A DNA stretch of 42,910 nucleotides, from contig JAYMSP010000726.1 in NCBI GenBank assembly GCA_036897095.1, positions 1 through 42,910 of the forward strand, read 5' to 3'. A program made the position numbers and the translations under genes. The notes under the pieces are model-generated. The model ran no database searches. It was not told the origin of the DNA and worked only from the letters and a program-made list of their open reading frames with translations. The DNA comes from Plantago elongata. Taxonomy: Eukaryota > Streptophyta > Magnoliopsida > Lamiales > Plantaginaceae. This document shows positions 22,701 to 34,700 of this stretch, in pieces (within the stretch, counting starts at the first letter, position 1; each line of letters begins with the position of its first letter).

Positions 22701-25700
22701 ATCAATCCCGCCGGGATCTCGCTAGCTCAGAGTGCTTTCAGGCCTGCCCGGGTGGATCAGATACCTCTACCCTGGAGAGACCAGACTTATTTTGGGGGTA
22801 AATGACCAATTTAACCTCCATTTCCTCGACTTTGCTTGTCTTTAAGACTTATTAATTCTGCAAGCTTATTTAAACTTTGCATGTGCTTATATATTCATTA
22901 TGTATCCTGGCTATCCCGGATTTTTTGTCCGTTGGCTACTAGATCTGGGATTGATAACACAGTTCTACGCTGCTTCAAACATCAGATCAATGTTTCAGTT
23001 TTGAAATTGTTAAAAGTTAGTGGAATTGAGATTTGAGACAAGGATTCCAAAGGTTATTCTCCCTTGTCATCCAAAACCATATCCCATATGATTCCATGAT
23101 GCAATCTCTTCAATACTTTGATGATATTCCATTCTGTTAAGTGTTCAAGACATTGTATTCAAGGAACAAGAAATAGTTCGCCACTCTATGATTTGTCTAC
23201 ATATACAAAAAAATAAATAATGCAAACCTGGAATTGCAGGGTGTAAATATCCAAAGCATCGCCGTCCTACACCCAGCCTTCGCTTCAAATCCAAAAGATT
23301 GCTAATTGGATGAACTGCCTGTATATAGGTAAATGCCTGGTTTTACATCTATCATTTTGCATAGGGTTGTTATTTTTTGAGTGAAGAAACAAGTACCTCA
23401 TAAGCTACAATTTTTTCTAACAAAGAAGCTGAATCATCCCAGGTTATTTGATGGAGCTGAAGATTTGCAGGGCTGAGCCATGTAATGAGCTTCTCTTTCA
23501 AGTAAGAATCTAGTGCCCTTAGTGAAGCAATATTTTCATCCCTGAAAAAATGGATTATTAATGAAGGGACAAAAGCAACATGTATTGTACATGAAAAGAA
23601 TAGCACATAAAAAAGGTTCCAGATCAATGTTACTTCAGACATAAATTGCTAATTCAGGACTTAAAATAAGAGTAGTTCATGTTTCTACATGTGACCTAGT
23701 GGTGTAATAGAAATATCATATGATTGCTCATAAACTTACGCCAGAAAGGATAGTAGGTCTGCCCGCATAACCGATAAAAATTTCAGCCCTCCAGGGTGTG
23801 TGTTCAATCGTTCGAATAGAATTTCATACATTGGCTTGAGGGATTGCCTCAAATTCCGCTCTATCCGATAGAAAGCAGAAAGTGATCCTTCCCCTTCATC
23901 CATTGCATCCACAGTCTTATCACCTGAACCAGTAAGATATATTACTCACATAAAATGTTTTACAAGACAAAAGTATACCAAAGTCCAAGAATCATAATGA
24001 ACAAATTAAATAATGAAAAATCTTGGAACTTACTACTTGGAAGCTCAAGTGCTAGATATTGCTTCATCAGTTCACGGACTTGTCCACGATTAAGGTCGTA
24101 TTCTCTGGCAAGTGTTAGCAACAACATCCTACGCCGTTCATCAGTAAGGCTAAAGTAGCCCTGCATTACTAGCATGCGATCTGCATTAGCAATCTAAAAA
24201 AAATGCTGGTGGTGCCACTGAAACTATGAACTTACCTCTGAGAAATCATCAAGTGCAGCATCTAAAATCTCTGGCTTGTTCATGGATATAGCAGAATGCA
24301 TAGACCCTTGCACTTGCTGAAAATCTCTGAAAACATTACAGACATCATTTTCAGCATGTTCCCCTAGTCCTTATACAAGGATGCGATACTGTCTATAATA
24401 GATCTTTCTTCTCAGATATCTAACTGGGGAGGCTTGTATACCTCTTAGAAAAATTCAAATGGTGAGATCTTAATGAAACTGAAACTAGTCCATACAGGAT
24501 CAGAGACAGACCCTTAAGGAAGCAGGTCTCTTATTCGATTAGGATTAAACTGATTTAAGATAAAATTTAGTTCGTTCAGAATTAAATTGATTTAAGATAA
24601 AACTAAATCTTTAGGATAAACCTGAATCCATTACTACAAAACAGGAGATATAAACCACAATCTAATCTAATCCTACTAGAACTCTGTTTCGTTTCATCCT
24701 CCAAAATTCTTATATAAACCCTGTCACACCGATCTGCATTCTTGACATATCCTTTCGAAACCAGAAAAAAAATGGCTGGTGGTTTTGTTCAGACTGGCCC
24801 TGCCACCAACTACCCTGGCAATCTCACCATCTATGTCATTCTCACTTGTCTTTCCGCCGCTTGTGGTGGCCTCATCTTCGGCTACGACATCGGTATTTCC
24901 GGTATGTACAAATATACAATGCTGTTTCTTGATCTATATATTATTAACGGGTTATCGATATTTTCTAGAAAAGAATCTAGCACTCTTAAGTTCGAGTTCT
25001 TGTTCCAAACAGAAAAGGAAGTCCTTGGTAACGTTATTGTACCTACTGCTGCTATATATCATGTTTGAGTTTTTGTGTTGCATTGTACCTAATGCTGCTC
25101 TATATCATGTTCGAGTTTTAGGTTTGTCTAGATAGTGGAAGATGAAAAAAATATAAGAAAATATCAGTCTTATCAAAGATGGAATATATCAATACCTAAG
25201 GTTACAGGAACATCTTTCTAATTCTAGGCATATTTATAAATTTAAATCGGCTTTAATATAATTTGCTCTTAGTAGCGACATCATAAAACAGACATAACTG
25301 GAGTCGGGGTCTAGAACAAAGTAGATTCGAAGTTTAAGGAAAATAGAAGTCCTTAAATTAAACACGAAGAGATGCAAATAGAAATAAATAGTGTCCCTAA
25401 TACTATAGTCTAGTACTGTAGTAAAGGCTTGAGCCCAGCTAGGGTGTAAGGAAAAATGGCAAGCTTTCTACTAGAGAGAGGAAACAAACAAACAGATCGG
25501 GTGCCTTCACTGTGGTAGAAAAAGCAACCTGACGCATACAACATGAATAATAGTACTAGTACTATACCAAAATACCAAAGCCTTAAGCATAAAAAATATA
25601 CAAAAGGCAGGCAAGCAGCACACATCAGTTCAGAAAATCCCAGCCGCTAAGGATTACTCGATCAGCTATATATAAATTCCTTGCATCTTACAAGTCTATC

Positions 25701-28176
25701 AAATATCTCATTAAATTTCCAAATTCGATTATTAGATTAAGAGATACTGTCAAGGTACTACGATGTATAAAATTGACATCAATTGTTAATTTAACTACAG
25801 GTGGTGTGACTTCTATGGATGTGTTTCTGAAGAGATTTTTCCCGAAGGTGTACCGCAAGCAAGCTAATCTCGTGCAGAGCAAAAACCAGTACTGCAAATT
25901 CGATGACCCCATGCTTACTCTGTTCACATCCTCGCTTTATCTGGCTGCCATGATTGCAGCCTGTGTTGCCTCGACCGTGACACGAAAGTTTGGCAGGAAG
26001 CGTTCTATGCTTGTAGGAGGCCTTCTCTTCTTAGTTGGTGCTGCTGTTAATGGTTTTGCCCAGAATGTTGCCATGCTTATTATCGGTCGTATCCTTCTTG
26101 GTTTTGGCATTGGTTTTGCCAATCAGGTATCTACATTTTTTTTTTACTTCAATTGTTTCAAATTTAGCCATCTCTGCTTATATTTTAATTTCAGCTTTTT
26201 AATACGTAATTGTTTTAAATTTATCTGCACTAATCTCTATTTATAATTCTATTTTTATTTGATTCACATATCCAGATTTTATTTCTAATTGATATCCATA
26301 GGCTAAAACTTTCTTTTTCCCAAATTGCACATGAAACTGATCTAAAATTCAATTTATAATTGCATTATAGTAGCAGTACTATTTTTACATATTTGAAGCG
26401 TGAATGGTTGGTTCTGTTTTCTTAATATCTAACATGGATATTTAATATCTAATGCAGTCTGCACCAGTGTACTTGTCAGAGATTCCTCCATACAAGTACA
26501 GAGGAGCATGTAACATGCTTTTCCAGCTCTCCATCACCATTGGAATCCTAGTAGCCAACTTGATCAACTACAAAACCGCAACCATGGGCGAACATGGATG
26601 GCGTATAAGTTTGGGTTGTGCCGGTGTACCAGCCGTCATATTCCTTCTATGCACGGCCTGGCTCCCTGACTCCCCTAACTCCTTGATTGAACGTGGCAAA
26701 AAGGAGGAAGCAAAGGAAAGACTCATCAAGATTCGTGGTACCAAAGATGTTGATGCTGAGTTCAAAGACTTGATTGCTGCTAGTGAGGCGTCAAAGCAGA
26801 TTAAGCACCCATGGACTAATTTGATCAGCAGAAAGTACAGGCCTCATTTGGTCCTTGTCTCCTGCATTCCAGCCTTCCAACAGCTCACTGGAATGAATGT
26901 TATCATGTTTTACGCGCCGGTTTTGTTTAAGACAATTGGTATGGCCAACTCTGCATTGATGGCCACTGTTATCACAGGACTTGTTAATGCCGCCGCCACT
27001 TTTGTTTCGATTTTCACAGTTGATAAGCTTGGAAGGAGGTTCTGGTTTCTTGAGGGAGCTATTCAGATGTTTGTCTGCCAGGTTTGCTAATTTCTTGTTT
27101 CCACATAAGATTATACTTTGCTCCAATGAACTTTGTCCAATGCATGCTCTAATCAATATCAACTTGTTATCTGCAGATCGTTGTTGCAGTTTTCATTGCA
27201 GTGAAGTTCGGAATTAATGGTGATCCAGGAGTTTTGCCCAAATGGTACGCCGTGGTCGTCGTCGCCGTCATCTGTGTCTACGTTGCAGGTTTTGCATGGT
27301 CATGGGGACCTCTAGGGTGGTTGGTGCCTTGCGAGATCTTGCCCCTTGAGGTCCGATCAGCCGGTCAGACCGTGAACGTGTTGGTGAACATGCTTTTCAC
27401 CTTCTTCATCGCCGAAATCTTCATGAAGATGATGTGCGTGTTTAGATTCGGTCTCTTCATATTCTTCGCCTTCTTCGTGTTAGTCATGTACTTGTTCATC
27501 CTCAAGTGTTTCCCCGAGACTAAGGGAATCCCAATCGAGGAGATGCAAGGAATATTCAAGACTCATCCAATCTGGGGCAAGTATGTTGGTGACGACGATG
27601 AAGAAGGCCCTAAGGGTCTGGAATTGCCCCGAGTATAAGAATTTTATTTAGAGTTTTTTCCTTTGTCCAGTTACTCTCTTGACACAAGTGTGAATTACTG
27701 TTTTGTAATTAATTTTAAGCAATTAAACTCGGAAATTTACAACAGAATCACTCTGATTAAAAACCACAGTGTTGCACACATTTGATCAATGATCAGTAGT
27801 ATTTCAAAACACACTATCTGATCACACAATTTGTACTTCTCCTCAAAATTAACGAAAAATGTATGCAAACAGTAATGAAATTATGCAAATAAGGAAGAAG
27901 GAAAGGTTTTATGAGTGTACCTGCGGTGACTGTTGGAGCCATCCTGAGAAGAAGAAGCAGTTTTGCCATCCAGTGAAGGGAATTGCATTTGATTCATTTT
28001 GTTCTGTTAGGTAACAACATAACGAAGAATCAATTGATTACAAAAATCAAACAAAAAAATTAGAATTAGGTTTTTGAAGAGAAGTGGAGTGAAAGGAAAG
28101 CAAATCAGCTTACAGAGGTAGGTGAAAGGGGTCGCATTTTGGTTCGCAAAAGAATGGCGAGAGCTTTCCTTTTCAT
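19777..28176 (-). CDS. MCD: Malonyl-CoA decarboxylase, mitochondrial
   Basis: Converts malonyl-CoA to acetyl-CoA and CO2. Sixteen exons in gene order: 28176-28114, 28003-27921, 24326-24236, 24160-24034, 23923-23740, 23541-23397, 23318-23228, 22465-22407, 22330-22253, 22087-22004, 21225-21086, 20991-20863, 20555-20483, 20229-20144, 19994-19910, 19812-19777. All phases agree, and they give 517 aa. Exon 1 encodes a short basic, Leu-rich presequence ([16 protein letters not shown]), typical of mitochondrial import. Landmarks: [83 protein letters not shown] and [19 protein letters not shown]. Ser341 (in LSPIP) and His444 (in FHLQNG) align with the catalytic Ser/His pair of the human enzyme as I recall it. 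The C terminus is not a peroxisomal SKL. Intron 2 (24327-27920) contains the whole STP gene on the other strand. Confidence 0.93.
22136..22147. repeat. Poly-T/poly-G homopolymer junction
   Basis: Within the MCD intron between exons 9 and 10, a T run is directly followed by a G run of about 12. Such a junction is prone to slippage and assembly error. Confidence 0.6.
22681..22795. other. GC-rich insert in an MCD intron, unidentified
   Basis: In the otherwise AT-rich intron between exons 7 and 8 there is a block of about 115 bp with CCCGCCGGGATCTCGCTAGC and GGCCTGCCCGGGTGGATC. It has short palindromes (CCCGCCGGG, GCTAGC, CCCGGG). It has no open frame that I recognise. A transposon fragment is likely, but I cannot name it. 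Confidence 0.4.
24502..24615 (+). repeat. Short direct repeats upstream of STP
   Basis: The word ACTGATTTAAGATAAAA recurs as ATTGATTTAAGATAAAA within about 50 bp, each near TTAG and TTCAGA-like text. It lies 100-250 bp before the STP start and could hold promoter elements or be simple duplication. Confidence 0.45.
24711..24718 (+). promoter_or_regulatory. TATA box of the STP gene
   Basis: TATATAAA lies 61 bp before the STP ATG, which puts a transcription start near 24740 and a short leader of about 30 bp. It lies within MCD intron 2, so the nested gene appears to have its own promoter. Confidence 0.75.
24772..27638 (+). CDS. STP: STP-family monosaccharide/H+ symporter
   Basis: Imports hexoses with protons across the plasma membrane (major facilitator, sugar porter family, 12 membrane helices). 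Exons 24772-24901, 25801-26126, 26458-27081 and 27177-27638 give 513 aa, with GT-AG sites and agreeing phases. Landmarks: [18 protein letters not shown] (residues 32-49), [88 protein letters not shown] and [11 protein letters not shown]. Cys75 and Cys447 fall where STP10 has its lid disulfide (Cys77-Cys449 from memory). Residues 412-415 read CEIL where STPs I know usually have SEIF. With three introns it is not a processed retrocopy. It sits wholly in MCD intron 2, on the opposite strand. Confidence 0.94.
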
Positions 28177-28450
28177 ACTGTAACATGAATCTCTATTCGT
28201 TGATAGTCGCCTCTATTCAATTTTGTGGCCTAAAATATTTCAAACGTGCAAAACAACAATTAGTGCGCTGCAATTGCGACATGGAAAAGTCAATCGGACT
28301 CTTCTCCTTCTTCTTCATGATGGCCGCTTCTTTCTGCTCAATCGACAAACGCTGTCGTTTTGTGTTTCACGGGCCTGGATCTTAGTTGGGAGAGAGAGCT
28401 GAACACCGACCGACGACCGACGACCGACTGTAAAAACTAAAAACAGTAAA
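28177..28450 (-). promoter_or_regulatory. MCD 5' leader and promoter side
   Basis: Upstream of the MCD ATG the minus strand carries a leader and then a CGACCGACGACCGACGACCG-type repeat at about 28406-28430 (plus-strand reading). No TATA box could be fixed. Confidence 0.35.
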
Positions 28451-29934
28451 TACTATCCGATCCGACTAGACCATTTTAGCTGACACGGTTAATTCTGAAT
28501 GTACCACCTACCAACTACTAACCGATTTCACGTGATAATTTTTTTTGGCATTTGGCATGGTTAATTCAGATACTCTATGGGTTCTAAAATATTGACTATC
28601 GCATTTTATGCCGATTGATAATTTTAGTTCGCTTTATAATGATTATTTAGTTTAATTTAAAAAAATATAAAGTTGTAAATCAATAATTTTAACTTATATG
28701 CATATAGAATTTATAGGCAACACATTATTTTTAATCTAAAATATATTTTTTGAATATACTAAATAAAATGTGTTTCATATAGTTATTGCAACGCGCTCGC
28801 GTCTTCATAATTTTTTAAGTTTGACGCTTTTCGATTTACGTTCTCGTTTGCTTCCATGCCCTCGCTCACGCTCCAGATGACTTAAAATTTAACCATTTAT
28901 TTGAGGAATAGTGTTAATTTTAGTTGACGCGATAAACTCTTAAAAGACAAAGACGTTTGCAATAAAATGTGAATTTCAATATTTAAACATGAAAAACAAT
29001 TGATCTAAATCAACCCAATATAAAATGATACGACCTATATGATGTGAAATTTTATAATTTGAACATAGCTCAAAATATGATCCTTAAAATTCAAAATCAA
29101 TCTGAAATAAATTATTAATTAAAAATTTCAATTCGAATTGAACGAATTTGAATGCCCCGTTTATTAGGACTAGGGGTGTTAGTGTTGAACATGAAGAGGT
29201 GTTAAATTGTGAACCAACTGAGTTTCATTTCTCAATACAATAGTGTTTTAATAGGCAACTGATAGAAATATAAACTTTCAAATTTGATATCATGTTGTAA
29301 TTATGTTACTAGTAGTATATCGGAATTTGTATTGTTGAAATTGAATATCGTTGCCTAATGACTTTTTTAGGGTGGAAACATCTACTTTTAAGATTTGACC
29401 AATCTCGAATATACCACTCTAATAGACTTTTATGGGTTTTAGTTCGCGAAAATTCAAAATTGTGGACGCAAATGTAATTACAACTATCTAAGCAATTATT
29501 ACTATGTTATTGATTGACTAAGAGGGATTCATATGTAAATAGAACATCTATAAAGGGTACTATATGTAATGCACCCTTGTTTTATCATTGAGTTTAAGAA
29601 AAGATTTTGAGGGCAAGAGTACTTAAACATTTCGTTCAACTTACCAACCGAATGAAGCGAGCAAATATGAGAAAATCTATTCAAATGAAAAGAAAGGTTT
29701 AAACATATCTCACGTTTAGGTGGAGCAGGAAAAATCAAGACAGAAAAGGAACACACTTAACTACTGAACAACCGTCTTCAGCCGGAGGATAAAAATCTCT
29801 CATACGAGAGGTGTGATCGGAGCTAGAAAGGGAAGAGAGAATGAGAGGTCCCCTAAACACCCCAAGCAGAAGCTTCAAATGTTAAATTGTTAATCACTCC
29901 ACATGGAAAATGACGTCAACAAAATTGCAAACTA

Positions 29935-30447
29935 GGACCGTTCCCAATGGATCATCGGGATGACTGTGAATAGTTGCGGTTATAGGTGATGACCACTCTA
30001 ATGACTACTACAGCGGGAAATTATGTCAAATGGATCATCCGGATGATCATGAATAGTGCTATTTTTTTTATTTTTTATTTTTTTAAAATATGTTTTATAA
30101 CATGTTCAAAATATTCTAAGATTGGTTGGAAGTTGAAGTTAATTAAATTGCATATTTAAAATAAGTTTTAGAATTTCTTTTATTCAGATTCATATATTAA
30201 TTTTAAAAGTTGTAAAATCTAAAATAATTGAAATATGGTTAAGAGTTCTCTATTTATAAAGAATGAAAAATCATGAAAAACGGTATAACTTTTATATTTT
30301 TATATTTTAAAATTTATAATACAAAAATTAAAAAAGATAAATATAAAGAAGTGGACCAACACAAGCTGGGCCATAAAAAAAAATGAACGACGGATCGTTT
30401 AAAGCTCCACGGCCGGTGTCGAGCCCACCAACGTCAATGGAGAGTGG
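29935..30447. mobile_element. Probable PIF/Harbinger-type MITE
   Basis: The left end GGACCGTTCCCAATGGATC and the reverse complement of the right end AGACCACTCTCCATTGACG form an imperfect terminal inverted repeat (about 11 of 17). They resemble the CAATGG-containing ends of Harbinger MITEs. TA-rich triplets flank both ends (CTA left, TAA right), so a clean 3-bp duplication is not shown. The interior is AT-rich and noncoding. GGATCATC and ATGAATAGTGCT words repeat near the left end. Confidence 0.45.
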
Positions 30448-30547
30448 TCTAAGAACACAGTAGGCTCAGTAGCATGCAGCAACATGCATTGCTATATAAT
30501 GATTAGTGAGACATGTAAGTAACCGTCAATCATTCAGAAATCTTACC

Positions 30548-30725
30548 AGGCTGTGTCCAGGGGAAGACGTAGGATCTAAACCTGGGGAGGCTATATATAT
30601 GAGGATTTTTCGAAGGTTGGGGGTTGAAATTCAATTTTTTTGAAAATATTACATATAAAATAAAAAAAAATTCGAGGTTGGGAGGCGCTTGCCCCCCTGC
30701 CCCCTGGTCTGTTCCTGGCTGTGCC
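30548..30725 (-). repeat. Dispersed-repeat-like scrap
   Basis: A stretch with GGGGAAGACGTAGGATCTAA, CCTGGGGAGGCTATATATA and CGCTTGCCCCCCTGCCCCCT reads as a short Pro-rich frame on the minus strand. I recognise the general pattern from transposon-derived predictions in plant genomes but cannot name the family. It is not a gene. Confidence 0.3.
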
Positions 30726-31741
30726 ATGTGCTATTCACCATTTTGATGACTATTATTCGAATTTCTTTTGGGATTCACTTCGAACCCAAGTTGTACCGTT
30801 TTTTTAACTTTGATTTAATCTGAAGACTTAAACGTCTTTCATTAAAAAAAAGAAATATGAATGATAATAATAATACCATACTACCTTCATTTGAGCAAAA
30901 TGCATGTTAAGATTACGAATTCCACAATTAGAAAACTAACCAACATATGCAACTTTTTAAAAATTGCGTTCACTTTCACCTATAATGTACTGAAGGTAAA
31001 CTAAATTGTAATATAGTAAAATATAAGTAAATATAACTGGACATAATGAATTTACGTACAAAAAGTGCATAGCTTAATTATTAGTTTAGTTAACGAAATT
31101 TTAATTAATTATACTAAACTATTAGTTATTAAATTTTAATTGAACTATTAAAATTTAATTTGAGATATAATTAAAATTTAGTATAAAGTTTTGTAAGCGT
31201 TTTATAATTTTAATTGCATAGTGACTCAATACAACTCTTCTATTATTTCAATTTAAAATAATATATTTGAGATAAAATTTGAATTGCACTCTTTCAATTG
31301 AAATTGTGTTTTTCACAAAAACATCAATTTCAATTGGATCAATGCAATTTAAATTTTATCACAAATAATCTTATCGTTTAAATATTATACCTAAATATAT
31401 TCGACTCAAATAAAATGAACCGTTGATCGGCTGTCAACAACCGGAAGTCCGTACAAGAACAACACTTATATGAAAAGCTCACCAGTCAGTCACACTAGCT
31501 AAATAAAAAAATCCATGGTTAAAGGAGAAAGACAAATCTTGACCTCCCATGGAAGTCCAGCTCAGTTCCATGGGCTCTCCTCACACAAACAAACATTGTT
31601 CACTATCACACGAAAAGCTCACATTCTTCCCCTTCCTCTCGCCAAATTCATCCCAACCAAATCTCTTTCCTTTCCTTTCCTTGTATCCAATTGAATTCAC
31701 ATTGACCCTTTAATATCACAAATTCACAATAACACAATACC

Positions 31742-34700
31742 ATGTCCTTCTCCAATCTCTCTGACATCACCACCGTAAGCAGCAGCAACAACGAAGAAGA
31801 TGAAGATGCCGATTCCGAAAAGGGCCTCCCCCATCTCCTACTGGGCCGCACCCCGGCCCGACCGAGCTCTTCATCCCCCAGCAGATTTTCGTTAGGCAGG
31901 TGGACACAGTCTCGTCTATCCATGTCGCAGAACTCATCTACGACGTCGTTGAACGGGTATTCGAGCGCTAATGAATCCAAGAAATTGGTCAAAAAGATTA
32001 AGAAGAAATCGTGGTTGAGGAAAAGAGGGAACTTGATTTGCTTGTCGCTCTTGATTGGGTTGTTTTTCTTGATTGAATGGTGGATTATTTCGAGGATCCA
32101 AGAGCCTGGTCGGGCTGTCAACATCAAGTTTTCTAACTCGTCTACTGTTTCTATCCGGGTGTGTTTTGATTTGATTTGCTTTTACCTTTCATTTTGTTTA
32201 GCTTACGTATTTTCGATTCGGTTTTAGCTGGATTGTTGATTCGTTTGCTACTTGGAGTAGAGTATTTTAGTGTTTGGGAGTTTATTGTGGTTAGCTTAAG
32301 TAGGTAAAGAATGTGCATCAACTATATTGAGCTGCTGGTGGTTAAGATTTCAGTTTATTACTCAGTTGCAAATCGTAGTAGTTGATATGATTGGCCTAAA
32401 AGGTTAATAACTTGCAGCCTCAAAGTATATTAGTAATAGAGAACTTTATGAGGTTGTACTGAAAATTGTACTTGCTCATGTTCTTAACTCTGTTTAGAAG
32501 GATACATTAGAGTTTCAGGGGGCAATAAATGCATTTCCGTAGATCTGAGCAGTACACACTACAGCGTAATACATAAAACAAGAAACGAGATTGATGATGA
32601 TCACTATGCATTATTTTTATAATTCCCACCTTAAGTCTTTGTTACTAGGCTCTAAGATCTGTTGCGAATCAAGTTCCATGAGATTTTGTTGTATGAATGT
32701 AGGAAGAACTACAGAAGAATGGTCAAGGAAGAAAACCTCAAAAAACTGGATATGGAAGACTTTTGTCTAAGGCTGCCCATGCATTAGCTGAGGTACTTCA
32801 TTTGAAGGTTTCAGCTATTCTAATTCTGGTACTACGAATGCAAGTTGTTATTATTTTGGCATTTACTTTCTTGTTGTGTTTCTATTACAACTCAGGGACA
32901 GAAAAAACCTGAGCCTAAGGACTTGTGGGCAGAACCCTATGCCATCGCTTCTTCATGGATCCCTTGTGCTCATAACCGCGACTGGGAGCCTAGTGGTCTC
33001 TGTCTCCTCCCTTGTGTGTGTTCGTGTTTCATGTATTTGTTTGGATGTGTTAAATATTTCACTAGTGAGTCTCTTTTTTCCCCCTTGATTTCTATAAACT
33101 AACGTCTTTTTCCTATTTCAGAGGGAAAAAATGGTTATATAATGGTCACGGCAAACGGTGGAATAAATCAGCAGCGAGTTGCTGTAAGTTCTCTGCATGT
33201 ATTCCAGCTAGAACCTTTTCCTGTTTGTGCAGACACCTAATGTCTATGTATTGTCATTTTTAGCATATACTCCCTCCGTCTCAGCTTCATCTTCCCGTAT
33301 TCCATTTTAGTCCATCCCAACTTCATCTTCCCATCCTTTAAATGGAAAATCACTCTCCTACTTTATACACTATCTCTCCTACTTTACCTACTTTTTCCCC
33401 TACTTTATCACCATCTCTCCTACTTTATTCACTCTTTTACCTACTTAATAACTTCATCTCCTACTTTATTTACTTTTTTCTTCAAACTTGTGCCCGCCCC
33501 TGCAGAAAGATGAACCCGGGACGGAGGGAGTATAAAAAGACGAAAGATTTGTTTTTATTGACATTAAACTATCTTTTGATTGATAACAGGTTTGTAATGC
33601 TGTTGCGGTTGCTAGATTACTTAATGCTACACTTGTTTTGCCGAATTTCATGTACAGCAGTGTCTGGAGAGATTCTAGGTGAATTTTCTTTTTAATTTAA
33701 TGTGTTCGTCTACTTAAATGTCTCTGCAGTTTGTTTGCTTTGAGAAGAACTTGTGTAAGATGGTGGAACTGTTAGAAGCGTGTGAATTAGAGTAATTCGC
33801 CTAACACTTTGGTTGGTGGTGGTGTGGTTAATATTACTATTTAAGGTGTGTGCAAATGAGACCATTGTGCCTAATACGGGTGGGTGGTTTCCTGGTTCTT
33901 CTGAATATTTAAGGTCTGCCCAACTGTTAGACCATCTAACACAAGTTTGTCTCGTGCTATAACCTTGTTACTGTTCTATGATCATGCTTTCATCTTCTCC
34001 ATAATGATGTCATATTCTTGACTGTTCCTTAGCCAGTTTGGCGATATTTATCAGGAGGATCACTTCATCAACTACTTGAAGCCAGATATCCAGATTGTCA
34101 AGGAACTCCCAAAAGAATTAGGATCGCTCGATTTAGAGGCCATAGGTAGCTTGGTGAGATTCTCATCTAATATTCTTTGTCTCCCAAACGTAGCATATGG
34201 TCACTTGCATACTCGAATAATTTGAGCCAAATTACTTTGATTTTGACTCATGACTTGTTTCAGGTGACGGATGTAGATGTTGTGAAAGAGGCAAAGCCAA
34301 GCTTTTTTGTAAAATACATTCTTCCTATTTTACATCTCAACAGAGTAGTTCATTTTGTTGGATTTGGCAACCGGTTGGCCTCAGATCCAATACCACATGA
34401 GTTACAGGTATTTTGTTTATTTTACTTTGACACCTGTCAAAGAGTATATACCAGCTTTCAACCTGTCACATTTAGTGTGCTTTAGTGTTTATTTTCTGTA
34501 TGGGTATTCATCTACTTTGCTCCCTAATTAAAGAACTTCATCTAGAGACTCCGATGCAGATGCAACTTTCATGCACTAAGATTCGTCCCTAAGATACAAG
34601 AAGCCGGTGCTTTGCTTATCAAAAGGATGCGTCAAAATGATACAGGATTGGGCCATTTGGACCATTACCTTGTTGGCTCGTATGCTCAGTTAAAGAAGAA

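Larger units (their letters stand above)
28451..31741. other. Intergenic DNA with transposon remnants, no gene
   Basis: AT-rich and without supported coding. It contains the Harbinger-like MITE at about 29935-30447 and a repeat-like scrap at about 30548-30725 described separately. The last 150 bp before 31742 are a C/T-rich leader for the next gene (TTCCTTTCCTTTCCTTG); the word CGAAAAGCTCACATTC at 31612 echoes GAAAAGCTCACCAGTC at 31473. Confidence 0.45.

Noticed and set aside
30530..30727. Pro-rich minus-strand frame
   Set aside because: Sits in a repeat-like scrap; no start context or neighbour exons.
31648..32127. 159-codon minus-strand frame opposite the first fucosyltransferase exon
   Set aside because: A shadow of the real exon, whose frame, membrane anchor and splice sites are clear on the plus strand.
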